A stretch of DNA of 33,777 nucleotides from CAYOCE01 sp964402405. Its GTDB lineage: Bacteria > Pseudomonadota > Alphaproteobacteria > UBA7879. Shown piece by piece: positions 16,184 to 24,345 of the stretch. Position numbers and translations under genes: made by a program. The notes under the pieces are model-generated. The model was not told the origin of the DNA, did not search any database, and saw only the letters and a list, made by a program, of their open reading frames with translations. How positions within the stretch are numbered: position 1 is the first letter of the stretch; every line of letters starts with the position of its first letter. The stretch lies in the NCBI GenBank assembly GCA_964402405.1, contig CAYOCE010000012.1:1-33777 (forward strand). The letters are read 5' to 3'.

Positions 16184-16738
16184 TTATTCTTCTTGCTTCA
16201 TAGCTCTATAATAAACTGATTTTGTTATTCCAACCATTTCACAGATTTTTTGAACTGAAAATTTGTCGCTTTGTTTCAAAGAATTTAAAGTCGAAAGTTT
16301 TTCTGGCGTTAAGGCTCGTGGTCTCCCTCCTTTTCTTCCCTTCCCATGAGCTGCATGTAATCCAGCCATAATACGCTCTCTGATCAATTCACGTTCCATC
16401 TCAGAAAAAGCAGCACACATACTAAAAAGCACCATGCCTAAAGGGGTTGTGGTATCAATATTGTTTTCAAGAGATACAAAATTAATTTCTTTTTCTTTAA
16501 ATTCATTAATGAGTTGTATGAGTTTCAACATACGGCGACCTAACCGATCTAGTCGAACGACACAAACGGTATCTCCTTTTCGAAGTTTATCAATCAGACG
16601 ATTAAGTTCTTTGCGATCTTCTTTAACACCAGAAACCTTTTCCATATAAATTTCATCACAGCTTGCTGCTTTCAATTTTTGAATTTGAACGTCAAGGCTT
16701 TGATCATTTTTTGAAACACGTGCGTACCCAAACTTCAT
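16184..16738 (-). CDS. tnpR: Tn3-type serine resolvase
   Basis: 184 aa, the standard length. The catalytic domain shows YARVS with nucleophile S9, the conserved VVRLDRLGRR, and EMERELIRERIMAGL leading to the long E-helix. The C-terminal HTH follows GGRPRALTPEKL (KICEMVGITKSVYYRAM). The enzyme resolves cointegrates formed by the transposase by recombining two res sites. It is divergent from tnpA and separated from it by 172 bp. Its last nine residues are duplicated at 4941-4971 at the end of an unrelated gene. Appears intact. Confidence 0.95.
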   Translation of the reverse strand: MKFGYARVSKNDQSLDVQIQKLKAASCDEIYMEKVSGVKEDRKELNRLIDKLRKGDTVCVVRLDRLGRRMLKLIQLINEFKEKEINFVSLENNIDTTTPLGMVLFSMCAAFSEMERELIRERIMAGLHAAHGKGRKGGRPRALTPEKLSTLNSLKQSDKFSVQKICEMVGITKSVYYRAMKQEE

Positions 16739-16910
16739 TGAATCTTTTTTCCTATAAAAGTTATTCCAAAAACATAAATGATAGTCTATTTTGAAACCAA
16801 TAGATTTGGCAATAGTTTTGGTTCACTTTTTTGCCTGTTTTTGACAAAAAATTTAGGGATAGACCTTGGGTCCCAGAAACAGATGTTTTTGGAATAAAGA
16901 AAGAAGATAA
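16739..16910. promoter_or_regulatory. res-like region between tnpR and tnpA
   Basis: This divergent spacer contains a perfect 14-bp inverted pair, TTATTCCAAAAACA (16761-16774) and TGTTTTTGGAATAA (16884-16897), near the two gene starts. Such paired sites fit resolvase binding and mutual repression of tnpR and tnpA. I infer the function from position. Confidence 0.55.
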
Positions 16911-19901
16911 ATGACATCCATTGAACGAACTGCATATCCTCATATTTCAACAAATAAATCAATTTCTGAAAAAACTCTCAATACGTCTTACATTTTGACG
17001 AAACAAGAACTTGATTATATTGACCAACATATTCGAGGAAATAGATTGCGATTTAATTTTGCCATCCAACTCAAGACTTTTCAAAATCTTAGTTACTTCG
17101 TTGATATAGGAGAAGTTCCGCAGGTTATTTTGGATCATCTAAAAAAACAAATGAAAATACCCCATAATCTCTCTCCTTTTTATGAGTATCAGCCAACACT
17201 ATCAAGACACCGAATAGGAATACGAGAATACTTGAAAATTACGCCATGGGAATCCAAAGGAGTCGATTCAGCTCAGAGAACTGCCATACAAGCAGCTCAT
17301 AAGGCGTCTCAAACCATGAATCATCCTGCTGACATCATTAATGTTGTTATCGAAGAGCTTGTGGAAAAGCATTTTGAACTCCCCACTTTCAATACGCTCG
17401 ATAGGATCGTCCGTCACGTGAGGTTCAGGGTCAATCAAGACATCTTCCAGAGGGTGACAAATCATCTTAAAGCATCTAATCTCCTTGAAAGAATAGACGC
17501 CCTTCTTGTTGTTGAAAAAGAAGAAACGTATTCAGCCTATCAGAGACTCAAACAATCTCCAAAAGCTCCCACAATTACCAATTTTAAAGAGTACATCAGC
17601 CATCATAATTGGCTGAGGGATTTAGGATCCATGGAAACTTATCTAAAAGATATTACTAAAGTTAAGCTGAAGCAGTTTGCAGAGGAAGCAAAGTCTCTAG
17701 ATGTTGATAATCTTAAGGATTTATCTGATCAGAAAAAGTATACTCTTATTACTTGTTTAGTTCAGCAAGCGCAGCAAGTGGTTAAAGACGCTCTTGGGGT
17801 ATTTGTCTGTAAAACACTCTTTTCCGCCCATAAGCGGGCAAAGAGAAAACTTGAAATCTTAAAAACCCAATTTGCAGACAAAACGCAAGATCTTGCAAAT
17901 CTAATGCTTGGAATGTTAACGGATTACAAAGAAGCTCCAAAGAAAACGAGGGCTTTTGCTTCTAAGTTCAAGAAAAAAGTAGATGATCAAGGAGGAATTG
18001 ACGAGGTAACAGATATCTGTCAGAAAATTATCGCTTATAACAGCAAAAACCACATTCCTTTTTTATGGGATCACTTTCGGAGTAAACGATCTGCTTTATT
18101 TGACCTTTTAAATTCAATAGATATACGCTCAAGCACTCAGAATAGTAGCATTATTCGTGCTTTATATTTTTTAACAGACAGTCGTCATCGCAGGTCTGAT
18201 TATCTGTCTCTTCCTGCAGATATTGATTTAAGTTTTGCTTCAGAAAAGTGGAAGAGCTTTATGTATGTGGGTAAGCCAGAAGACAAAACTGTAAATCGGC
18301 GATATTTTGAATTGTGTATATTCAGTTACCTTGCCAATGAATTGAGATCGGGAGATATTTTTATTGAAGGAGCAGATGCTTTTTCTGACTATCGTCAACA
18401 TTTGTTAAGCCTAGAAGAGTGTGATCTTTTGGTAGAGGATTATATTCAAGAATTACATTTTCCTAAAAGCGCTGAAGACTTTGTAAATCTCTTAAAAAAT
18501 AACCTTCTCCAAATGGCAAAAAAGGTTGACAGTCTTTACCCCAATTTACCTGATTTTATCATAGATAAGGATGGTATTCCTCTTCTTAAAAAAACACCCA
18601 CCTTAAAACCCAGTAAAAAGACGATAAAGTTAGTAGAAAAAATTCATAAAAGAATGCCTGAACGCAGTCTATTAGATACCTTATGTTTAACGCACCATCT
18701 TACAGGGTGGGCTCATGAGTTTGGTCATATATCAGGGATGGATTCAAGGTTAGATAATCCGATTGAACGGTATATTCTAACTGCCTTCTGCCAGGGAACA
18801 GGAATGGGTCCGACTCAGGGAGCTAAGCATATAAAGGGGAACAATATAACACCTCATATGTTGTCATGGATTAACCGTCGTCATGTCACCCCAAAGCAGT
18901 TGGATAAATCCAAAGACAGAATCATTAACTATTCACAACTGTTCCGTTTAACAACCGCCTGGGGAGATGGCAGACGATGTGCAGCTGATGGGACTTTACG
19001 CAATATCTATGAAGATAACCTTTTGGTAGAATCCCATATTCGCTACAATGCAAAAGGGGGCATTGCTTACAATCATATCTCAGATACTTATGTTGCCTTA
19101 TTCTCGACATTTATTCCTTGTGGTGTTTGGGAAGCAGTTGAGATTATCGAGGCTCTTTTAAAAAATGAATCCTCTATAAGACCAGATACCATTCATGCAG
19201 ACACCCAGGGACAATCAACCGTTGTCTTTGGATTGTCTTATCTTTTGGGCATTAAACTCATGCCACGCATCAGAAACTGGAAGGATTTAACCTTCTTTCG
19301 AGTTGGAAAAGAGAAATATAAAAACATTGACGCTTTATTTAGTGATGAAATTGATTGGGAACTTATAAAAACCCACTGGAAGGATTTGCTTCAGGTTATC
19401 CTATCAATTAGGAAAGGAAAAATATCCTCATCCTTCCTTCTTAGAAAACTGACCAATTATAGCCGTAAAAATCGTCTTTATCATGCTCTACAAGAACTTG
19501 GGCGTGTCATTAGAACTCAATTTTTATTGGAATATATTTCTAACGCTAAATTGCGGGAAATTATTACAGCAAGTACCAACAAAGTTGAGGCCTATAATGC
19601 GCTCAGTGATTGGATATTATTTGGTTCCAAGGTAATTGTTGCCAGTAATGACCCGGATGAAATGGAAAAAGCCATAAAATATAACGCTCTCATAGCCAAT
19701 TGTATCGTCTTACAGAATATTATTGACTATACGTATGTTATCCATCAACTCCAGCAAGAAGGATATGAAATTACCAAAGAAGATGCTGCAAGAATCAGCC
19801 CATACATGACAGAACACCTCAAGCGTTTTGGGGACTTTATTATCGATTTAGAAAAATTACCAGAAAACACAGAAATGATTAAAAATGCACGGCTATTTTA
19901 A
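16911..19901 (+). CDS. tnpA: Tn3-family transposase
   Basis: 996 aa, the normal length. The N-terminal ~150 residues fit the DUF4158 DNA-binding region (LTKQELDYIDQH, RFNFAIQLKTFQNL). The C-terminal half holds the DDE core: D693 in CAADGT, D764 in IHADTQGQST and E893 in NKVEAYNALSDW, with spacing like that of known Tn3 transposases, and the typical VVFGLSYLLG and ISPYMTEHLKRFG motifs. It cuts the transposon ends and drives replicative transposition. A short AGAAG precedes the ATG. The frame is uninterrupted, so it is probably active. Confidence 0.96.
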   Translation: MTSIERTAYPHISTNKSISEKTLNTSYILTKQELDYIDQHIRGNRLRFNFAIQLKTFQNLSYFVDIGEVPQVILDHLKKQMKIPHNLSPFYEYQPTLSRHRIGIREYLKITPWESKGVDSAQRTAIQAAHKASQTMNHPADIINVVIEELVEKHFELPTFNTLDRIVRHVRFRVNQDIFQRVTNHLKASNLLERIDALLVVEKEETYSAYQRLKQSPKAPTITNFKEYISHHNWLRDLGSMETYLKDITKVKLKQFAEEAKSLDVDNLKDLSDQKKYTLITCLVQQAQQVVKDALGVFVCKTLFSAHKRAKRKLEILKTQFADKTQDLANLMLGMLTDYKEAPKKTRAFASKFKKKVDDQGGIDEVTDICQKIIAYNSKNHIPFLWDHFRSKRSALFDLLNSIDIRSSTQNSSIIRALYFLTDSRHRRSDYLSLPADIDLSFASEKWKSFMYVGKPEDKTVNRRYFELCIFSYLANELRSGDIFIEGADAFSDYRQHLLSLEECDLLVEDYIQELHFPKSAEDFVNLLKNNLLQMAKKVDSLYPNLPDFIIDKDGIPLLKKTPTLKPSKKTIKLVEKIHKRMPERSLLDTLCLTHHLTGWAHEFGHISGMDSRLDNPIERYILTAFCQGTGMGPTQGAKHIKGNNITPHMLSWINRRHVTPKQLDKSKDRIINYSQLFRLTTAWGDGRRCAADGTLRNIYEDNLLVESHIRYNAKGGIAYNHISDTYVALFSTFIPCGVWEAVEIIEALLKNESSIRPDTIHADTQGQSTVVFGLSYLLGIKLMPRIRNWKDLTFFRVGKEKYKNIDALFSDEIDWELIKTHWKDLLQVILSIRKGKISSSFLLRKLTNYSRKNRLYHALQELGRVIRTQFLLEYISNAKLREIITASTNKVEAYNALSDWILFGSKVIVASNDPDEMEKAIKYNALIANCIVLQNIIDYTYVIHQLQQEGYEITKEDAARISPYMTEHLKRFGDFIIDLEKLPENTEMIKNARLF

Positions 19902-19956
19902 GACAAATTTTTTTCATATTTAGATCAATTTATGGAAAAGTGACTATTTTTCTGTA
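19895..19956 (-). repeat. Terminal inverted repeat behind tnpA
   Basis: Read on the minus strand from 19956: TACAGAAAAATAGTCACTT, then TTCC and TAAATTGA, reaching the tnpA stop region. Closely related ends occur at 7902 (minus), 13901 (plus) and, degraded, at 21041-21104. The 19957-20110 stretch beyond it is AT-rich and holds only the leader of the next gene. Confidence 0.7.
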
Positions 19957-20110
19957 CCTCTTAGAAAACAAGGTGCTTTCAGAGGTTTTAAATCTTAATA
20001 ATGATTTAATATAGGCGAATTAAAAATTATATTTCATTTTTTTGTTGTTTTTTAGATCAACTATGTTCATTATCCAATAATAAAAATTTTAATTATTCAG
20101 AGAGGAAAAA

Positions 20111-20995
20111 ATGTTAACAATATCAATAATTACTCTATTCAAAAATAAGCAGTTTAAAATATCTTTTACGCATCTTCTTATTTGCCTATTGATTTTTTCT
20201 CAGGTCTCTGTTTATGCAGGGTTAGATGATGAAGAAGTAGAAACATTTAAAGTAGCTAGCCCTATATGGTATAAAGTTTCTGAAGGTAAAATCTGTGATA
20301 TTCAAAGTGGTGAATGTGGAGAAAGTTTTGCCAAAAGTTTTTTTACAAAAGCAGGTCTTTCATGTGTTGGTTGTTATCAAGAAACAAAATTACCTGGTAA
20401 TCGAGGAGTTGACCTGATTTTTCAAGATAACCCTAATAAAGTGATTGTCTTACATGAATCAAAATATTTAAGTAACTCTCTTGACTTACAATTGAGTATG
20501 ACCCAAACAATGGGTCAACAGCTTTCTAGACAATGGCTTGCTGAAAATACTAAAGAGTTGCAGGTTGGAAATATATCTTATATTAATCAAATTCTTGAAT
20601 TTATAAACGATGGATACATCTTGGTCAGAACAGCTAATGTATCAAGTGTAAATTATTCTCAAGAAAAGAATATTGCTCAACTTTATGGGGTATATGATAC
20701 CACCAAGGATGGCAACCAAGAAATAAGATGCACATTAAGACCCGAGCATTTTATTGGTCTTGGTCAAAATGATCAACAAAGCACGGTTCAAGTATACTTA
20801 GATGATCTTTACAATACAGTATTGCATCCCAGTGATGTTGATAGATTTGTAAGGGATTGTTTGTATGAAAGAGAATTAGAACCTAATTATCTGGAAGTTC
20901 ATACAGAATTGATGGGAATTATTTCAACTGCCAATTCTAATTTTACTTCTCAGCAAATAACTCATGCCTTAGCCAGGTGTGGTATTAAGCCTTAA
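20111..20995 (+). CDS. Secreted PD-(D/E)xK nuclease-like protein
   Basis: 294 aa. AGAGGA precedes the ATG. Residues ~16-35 are a Sec signal core (FTHLLICLLIFSQVSVYAG). The central part reads KLPGNRGVDLIF with D101, then VIVLHESKY with E116 and K118, then MGQQLSRQWL. This is the G-x-D ... E-x-K order of restriction-endonuclease-fold toxin domains, followed by their usual GxQxSxxW helix. A Cys-containing segment (ICDIQSGECGESF, CVGC) lies just before it. No toxin-delivery domain is attached, so it appears to be exported on its own as an effector or antibacterial toxin. No immunity gene is evident next to it. Nuclease activity is inferred from motifs. Confidence 0.65.
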   Translation: MLTISIITLFKNKQFKISFTHLLICLLIFSQVSVYAGLDDEEVETFKVASPIWYKVSEGKICDIQSGECGESFAKSFFTKAGLSCVGCYQETKLPGNRGVDLIFQDNPNKVIVLHESKYLSNSLDLQLSMTQTMGQQLSRQWLAENTKELQVGNISYINQILEFINDGYILVRTANVSSVNYSQEKNIAQLYGVYDTTKDGNQEIRCTLRPEHFIGLGQNDQQSTVQVYLDDLYNTVLHPSDVDRFVRDCLYERELEPNYLEVHTELMGIISTANSNFTSQQITHALARCGIKP

Positions 20996-21040
20996 CAAAT
21001 AATCGTCATCAACCAGATAAAGTTGGGGGAGGGTTTGTTT

Positions 21041-21182
21041 TAGTATTTTAAGACAGAGATTTTTTATACTAGTATACAATCTAAGAGAAAGCGACCAATC
21101 CCATATAATACAGATAAAATATAGTGTCTTCAGGCATTTTTAAATCCTTATGATATTTTATTACACAGATCCTGGCATTGGG
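21041..21182 (+). mobile_element. Degraded third copy of the Tn3 end and arm-boundary block
   Basis: TATTTTAAGACA at 21041 repeats the bases over the tnpA stop (19895). A decayed end follows (GAGAAAGCGACCA), then ~75 bp matching 7905-7974 (GCATTTTTAAATCC, TTATGATATTTTATTACA, GATCCTGGCA). The same block order as in both inverted arms shows that this module was mobilised here as well. Confidence 0.6.
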
Positions 21183-21292
21183 CGTACATTGATATTGAAC
21201 TTAGAGAAAGGGCTAAATCTGCTCAAAACAAAACCATAAACCCACCTGATCAACCATGGAAAAATAAACCCAATTTTGTTGAAAAATTTTAG
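21183..21292 (+). pseudogene. Short open fragment before the third deaminase-like gene
   Basis: Codons reading DIELRERAKSAQNKT ... KPNFVEKF-stop look like the C-terminal end of some protein, joined to the arm-boundary block at ~21182. It occupies the place of the transposase remnant at 7975-8293 in the left arm. I do not recognise the family. Confidence 0.3.
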
Positions 21293-21339
21293 GAAAAGAT
21301 TCTGAAACATCAAAGAGTTATAAAATTGGGCCAAAAATT

Positions 21340-22236
21340 ATGTTTGACCTCAAACCATTACCAGTAAAGGGCTTCCGGTCGCCAATGTCAATTTTTCTTC
21401 ATTCCGATAAAGAACCCCGTTTTGTAAGTGGCTTTAAGCAGATTCTTCCAAATGGAGATGTTCATTTTATTACTTTAAAAGATGTCTTTCCTAACTCTGA
21501 ATTTCCTACTTGTCTAGAATACTATGATGTTTTAAGGGAAATTATACGTCTTGCCACAGGTAATGCAATTCCTAATGAGACAGAAGCCATACAAAGAATA
21601 AAAGATGAAGAAACACAATATGAAGAGCTATTAAAAGTATATAAAAAAGCAGGAAGAATTTTACGAAACAAATCGAGGGAAGCAGCTCAAAAATATTTAA
21701 GAAAAAAAGGCATTCCACAAGACATATATGATAACTTATCTAATGATTTTTTAGCATTTCAAATTGAACAAACACAGCAAATAATTGACCTTTGTACTAA
21801 GCGCCTATTTTATTTAGATCTAAGTGTACAAGATCGAAACAGGCTTACACATTTTGGAAACCTCTTTTTACACAGTGAGCAAGCCGCTTATTTTTATTTT
21901 GTAAAATATTTTGAGGATCCAGCTAATATCGAAGCCTTTTGTAGCATTTTCAATAGTAGCTTAGAAGGGAAATTTGTTGATATTTTTACAGCAATTTGTA
22001 CCAAATTAAATATGTGTAAAAATTGCGCTAAGACTCACTCCATCGCCTCACAGCATATTTTACATCACTTAAAAAGAATTTCTGATCTTTTAAAAAGCAA
22101 AGGCTTAAAGAAAGATCCTAGACTTATCACATGGGCATCTTGTCTTGAATCTTGGCCTGATGATCCATTGCCTGCACTTACTACCAACGAATGGAATCCT
22201 CCATTTGTTGCCCATTTAAGTCCACAACCTATATAG
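21340..22236 (+). CDS. Deaminase-like protein without signal peptide
   Basis: 298 aa. Carries H178-S-E180-Q and M-C226-K-N-C229-A, 48 residues apart, preceded by a hydrophobic strand (FVDIFTAICTKLN): the same signature as the two secreted paralogues, though the rest is hardly similar. The N-terminus (MFDLKPLPVKGFRSPM) has no Sec signal, so it either stays inside, is delivered otherwise, or has lost its front to recombination; the upstream region is a junction of older elements. A truncated sister of its N-terminus lies at 8341. The next gene starts 10 nt downstream. I infer a deaminase-fold toxin or effector. Confidence 0.55.
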   Translation: MFDLKPLPVKGFRSPMSIFLHSDKEPRFVSGFKQILPNGDVHFITLKDVFPNSEFPTCLEYYDVLREIIRLATGNAIPNETEAIQRIKDEETQYEELLKVYKKAGRILRNKSREAAQKYLRKKGIPQDIYDNLSNDFLAFQIEQTQQIIDLCTKRLFYLDLSVQDRNRLTHFGNLFLHSEQAAYFYFVKYFEDPANIEAFCSIFNSSLEGKFVDIFTAICTKLNMCKNCAKTHSIASQHILHHLKRISDLLKSKGLKKDPRLITWASCLESWPDDPLPALTTNEWNPPFVAHLSPQPI

Positions 22237-22246
22237 GAGAAAAATC

Positions 22247-23176
22247 ATGAGATACTTTATTATTTTATTGCTGGCTTTTGTGAATCCAAATACTTGGGGA
22301 TCGGATTATGATTCGGATTCTAGTAACTCTTCAGATGGTCAACCGATTACACTTCCTGACACTTTCGGGATGACTCCTGCTGAGTGTAGACGACTTTTAG
22401 ATGAACAAATTGCTCTGAGCATTAACCAATTTGATGATAGATTGCCCCTGGAATTAAAAAGGAACCTTCCCAAAATTGATCCTTATGATAGTGATGATTT
22501 TTCAGAAGCAATAACCCCAGAAGGATATCAAAAATTTACAGAAGCTTCCAGAGGTTTTAGAAAAAACGGATCAGAAGATGAAAAATATGCTCCTCTTATG
22601 GAAGAAATGGATGCTAGAAGACGACAAAGACAACAATCAAATGGTCATCATGATGAGCATGAAGAAGAAATAGCAGAAGATCCAGCCTCTGCTCCATCTT
22701 CAGATGAGGATGAAACATCTTCAGTTATAGATTGGGACATTGCAGATAAAATTACAGAAGAAGCAAAACAAAAACCAGACCCTATGGATTGGTTGTTAAA
22801 GATAGATTGGGCATCTTTAGAAACCTTACCAGCTGTTTCTCCTTCTAAAAGATCTTCCATAAAACCAACTATCGAACTACTTAGAAAAGCCAATTGGAGA
22901 ACATTGAGTTCTTTTCCTCACGATGGGTGGACTTTTGAAAGAAAAGAAGATCTAGGGGCATTAACTGGAAAATGTGACTTATGCAATCATAAACTCCGCT
23001 ACCGCCATATACTTTCTCACCCAGAAGTTGAGGGGGTCATTTGTGCTGGTGGAACATGTGCGAGTCATCTTTTAAAAGATCGAGCTACCATTGAGCACGA
23101 GCGACAAGCCAGACTTTCTTCAGATCCTTCTTTAAATGCCTTAATAGCAGCTATACAGTCTTTGTCGGTAGAATAA
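22247..23176 (+). CDS. Secreted acidic protein with C-terminal four-Cys zinc-finger-like motif
   Basis: 309 aa. AGGAG overlaps the stop of the preceding gene, so the two are co-translated. Residues 1-~18 are a Sec signal (YFIILLLAFVNPNTWGS). A long acidic and low-complexity region follows (DYDSDSSNSSD, DEHEEEIAEDPASAPSSDEDE). The C-terminal part has C243-x2-C246-x19-C266-x4-C271 within KCDLCNHKLRYRHILSHPEV and GGTCASHLL. This CxxC/HxxL/C pattern recurs in many phage and mobile-element proteins as a small zinc ribbon. Pairing with a deaminase-like gene parallels the 238-aa partners in the arms, though the sequences differ. Its role is unknown. Confidence 0.65.
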   Translation: MRYFIILLLAFVNPNTWGSDYDSDSSNSSDGQPITLPDTFGMTPAECRRLLDEQIALSINQFDDRLPLELKRNLPKIDPYDSDDFSEAITPEGYQKFTEASRGFRKNGSEDEKYAPLMEEMDARRRQRQQSNGHHDEHEEEIAEDPASAPSSDEDETSSVIDWDIADKITEEAKQKPDPMDWLLKIDWASLETLPAVSPSKRSSIKPTIELLRKANWRTLSSFPHDGWTFERKEDLGALTGKCDLCNHKLRYRHILSHPEVEGVICAGGTCASHLLKDRATIEHERQARLSSDPSLNALIAAIQSLSVE

Positions 23177-23213
23177 ATTTTTTACCTTCGGATGGATAAA
23201 CTATACAAAATAT

Positions 23214-23828
23214 TTAAGAACTTTGAAGTAGCCTAGTCCCTAATTCTTTAGGAGATCCATCTCCATTGACATAGGAATAAAGGGTGGTCGTCGTAATCCC
23301 CAAACGCTTTGCCACATCAGAAGCCACAGATTTATGATCAGACATGACTGTCATAGCCATTTTAAGAGTGGATTTATCCATCTTTCTGGGTCTTCCCCCG
23401 AGTCTGCCTCTGGCTCTAGCTGCTGCAAGACCTGCCCGCGTTCTTTCAACGATGAGCTCTCGTTCAAACTCTGCGAATACAGCAAAGAGGCCAAACACCA
23501 TACGACCATTAGAGGTTGTTGTATCAATTTGGGCCCCTGCCCCGGTTAAAACCTTAAGCCCAATATCTCTTTTTCTAAAATCCTCTAGCAAATGAATGAG
23601 ATGCTTTAGGTCTCTTCCCAAGCGATCCAATTTCCAGACAACAAGGGTGTTTCCAGGCTGCAGAGCTTTTAGGCAATTTGTTAGTCCAGGACGATCATCT
23701 TTTCTTCCGGAACATAAATCCTCATAAACTCTAGACTCCCCTACCCCAGCCTCTTTTAAAGCGTCTTTTTGGGCATCTAAAACTTGAGACCCATCTGATT
23801 TAGAAACCCTCACATAACCAATAAACAT
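23214..23828 (-). CDS. Serine recombinase (resolvase/invertase family)
   Basis: 204 aa from the ATG at 23828, which has GGAG 8 nt upstream; a TTG one codon earlier is possible. YVRVS gives nucleophile S9; VVWKLDRLGRDLKHLI and EFERELIVERTRAGL are the conserved catalytic-domain motifs, and GGRPRKM leads into a C-terminal HTH (VAKRLGITTTTLYSYVNG). It differs from the resolvase at 16184 and has no transposase beside it, so it may be an invertase or a plasmid multimer resolvase serving the neighbouring replicon. The 23829-24049 stretch upstream is AT-rich and may contain its crossover site; I see no clear one. Confidence 0.92.
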   Translation of the reverse strand: MFIGYVRVSKSDGSQVLDAQKDALKEAGVGESRVYEDLCSGRKDDRPGLTNCLKALQPGNTLVVWKLDRLGRDLKHLIHLLEDFRKRDIGLKVLTGAGAQIDTTTSNGRMVFGLFAVFAEFERELIVERTRAGLAAARARGRLGGRPRKMDKSTLKMAMTVMSDHKSVASDVAKRLGITTTTLYSYVNGDGSPKELGTRLLQSS

Positions 23829-24038
23829 CAATCACACTCCATCCACAAGAAAAGACATATATTATACTAAAACATTGTGTAGATTATTTCAATGAGTTTT
23901 TTGGTGATTTTTAGGAATATTTTTTGTGGAATTTGGTGAGCAAGAATAACGGTCGTTTTTTTGGCTAGGTTATCTTGAAAATTTTATCATCAAGTTAGGT
24001 TTTCCTTTCTTGAATTTACATGAGTTTTTCGCATTTTC

Positions 24039-24060
24039 GCAAACTCATTTTTGAGTTTGC
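24039..24060. repeat. Hairpin GCAAACTCA-TTTT-TGAGTTTGC
   Basis: A perfect 9-bp stem with a four-base loop at the outer edge of the left replicon arm. Only half of it (GCAAACTCA) is present at the right arm's edge near 28517. It is not followed by a T-run in either direction. Confidence 0.55.
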
Positions 24061-24345
24061 ATATTGCGTATATATCCTTCATGAAAAAATTTCTAATTTT
24101 AACTACCCACAAAAATCACTCAAAAAATCTATCCTTAAAAAAGGCTTCTCGCCGAATGAGAGAGGTTAGAAAAAATTTGGGAAAGATAAAAATGAATTTC
24201 AAAACAGACTAATTGATAAAATTAATATGAATGACTTATGGGTATGTTAAAGCTGTTTCAAAAACAGCCCCCTCCTCCCCCAAAACAACGAAGACAGTTT
24301 TGTCATCTGTAAAACCCCTAAGCTCTCAAAGTCGGCCATACATTT
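24050..24345. repeat. Inverted repeat flanking the replicon, left arm
   Basis: About 290 bp inverted relative to 28233-28526, roughly 85% identical by eye. It includes the hairpin GCTGTTT/AAACAGC (24252-24268) and blocks such as CATTCGGCGAG and TTGATAAAATTAATATGAAT. Together the arms enclose parA, rep and the IS element. Confidence 0.8.

Larger units (their letters stand above)
13824..16214. repeat. Large inverted repeat, right arm
   Basis: Partner of 4941-7974, containing (right to left) the resolvase 3' end, the shared non-coding leader, the 408-aa deaminase-like gene, the second 238-aa gene and the Tn3 end. Here the resolvase is intact, so this is the source arrangement and the left arm is the derived one. 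Confidence 0.85.
13901..19956. mobile_element. Putative Tn3-family transposon carrying deaminase and partner genes as cargo
   Basis: Matching terminal sequences in inverted orientation (13901 inward and 19956 inward) enclose the 238-aa gene, the 408-aa deaminase-like gene, tnpR and tnpA, about 6.06 kb. The neighbouring 5-bp sequences (AGCAC left, CCTCT right) do not match, so no target duplication supports a single clean insertion. The left end also carries a short tnpA remnant. It may therefore be a composite from two ends of the same transposon family. Confidence 0.5.
16161..19956. mobile_element. Tn3-family transposon core (tnpR-res-tnpA)
   Basis: Divergent resolvase and transposase genes with a res-like spacer, total ~3.8 kb, the classic Tn3 size. 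TACAGAAAAAT occurs just outside the resolvase stop (16161, plus strand) and just beyond the transposase end (19956, minus strand). Only 11 bp match exactly there, or 16 of 20 if extended outward, far less than the usual 38-bp repeat. The resolvase-side end is therefore uncertain and 13901 is a better match. Confidence 0.6.

Noticed and set aside
16156..19961. 5-bp target duplication around the tnpR/tnpA unit
   Set aside because: The flanks AGGTT and CCTCT do not match as direct repeats, and AGCAC at the alternative left end does not match either, so no target duplication is claimed.
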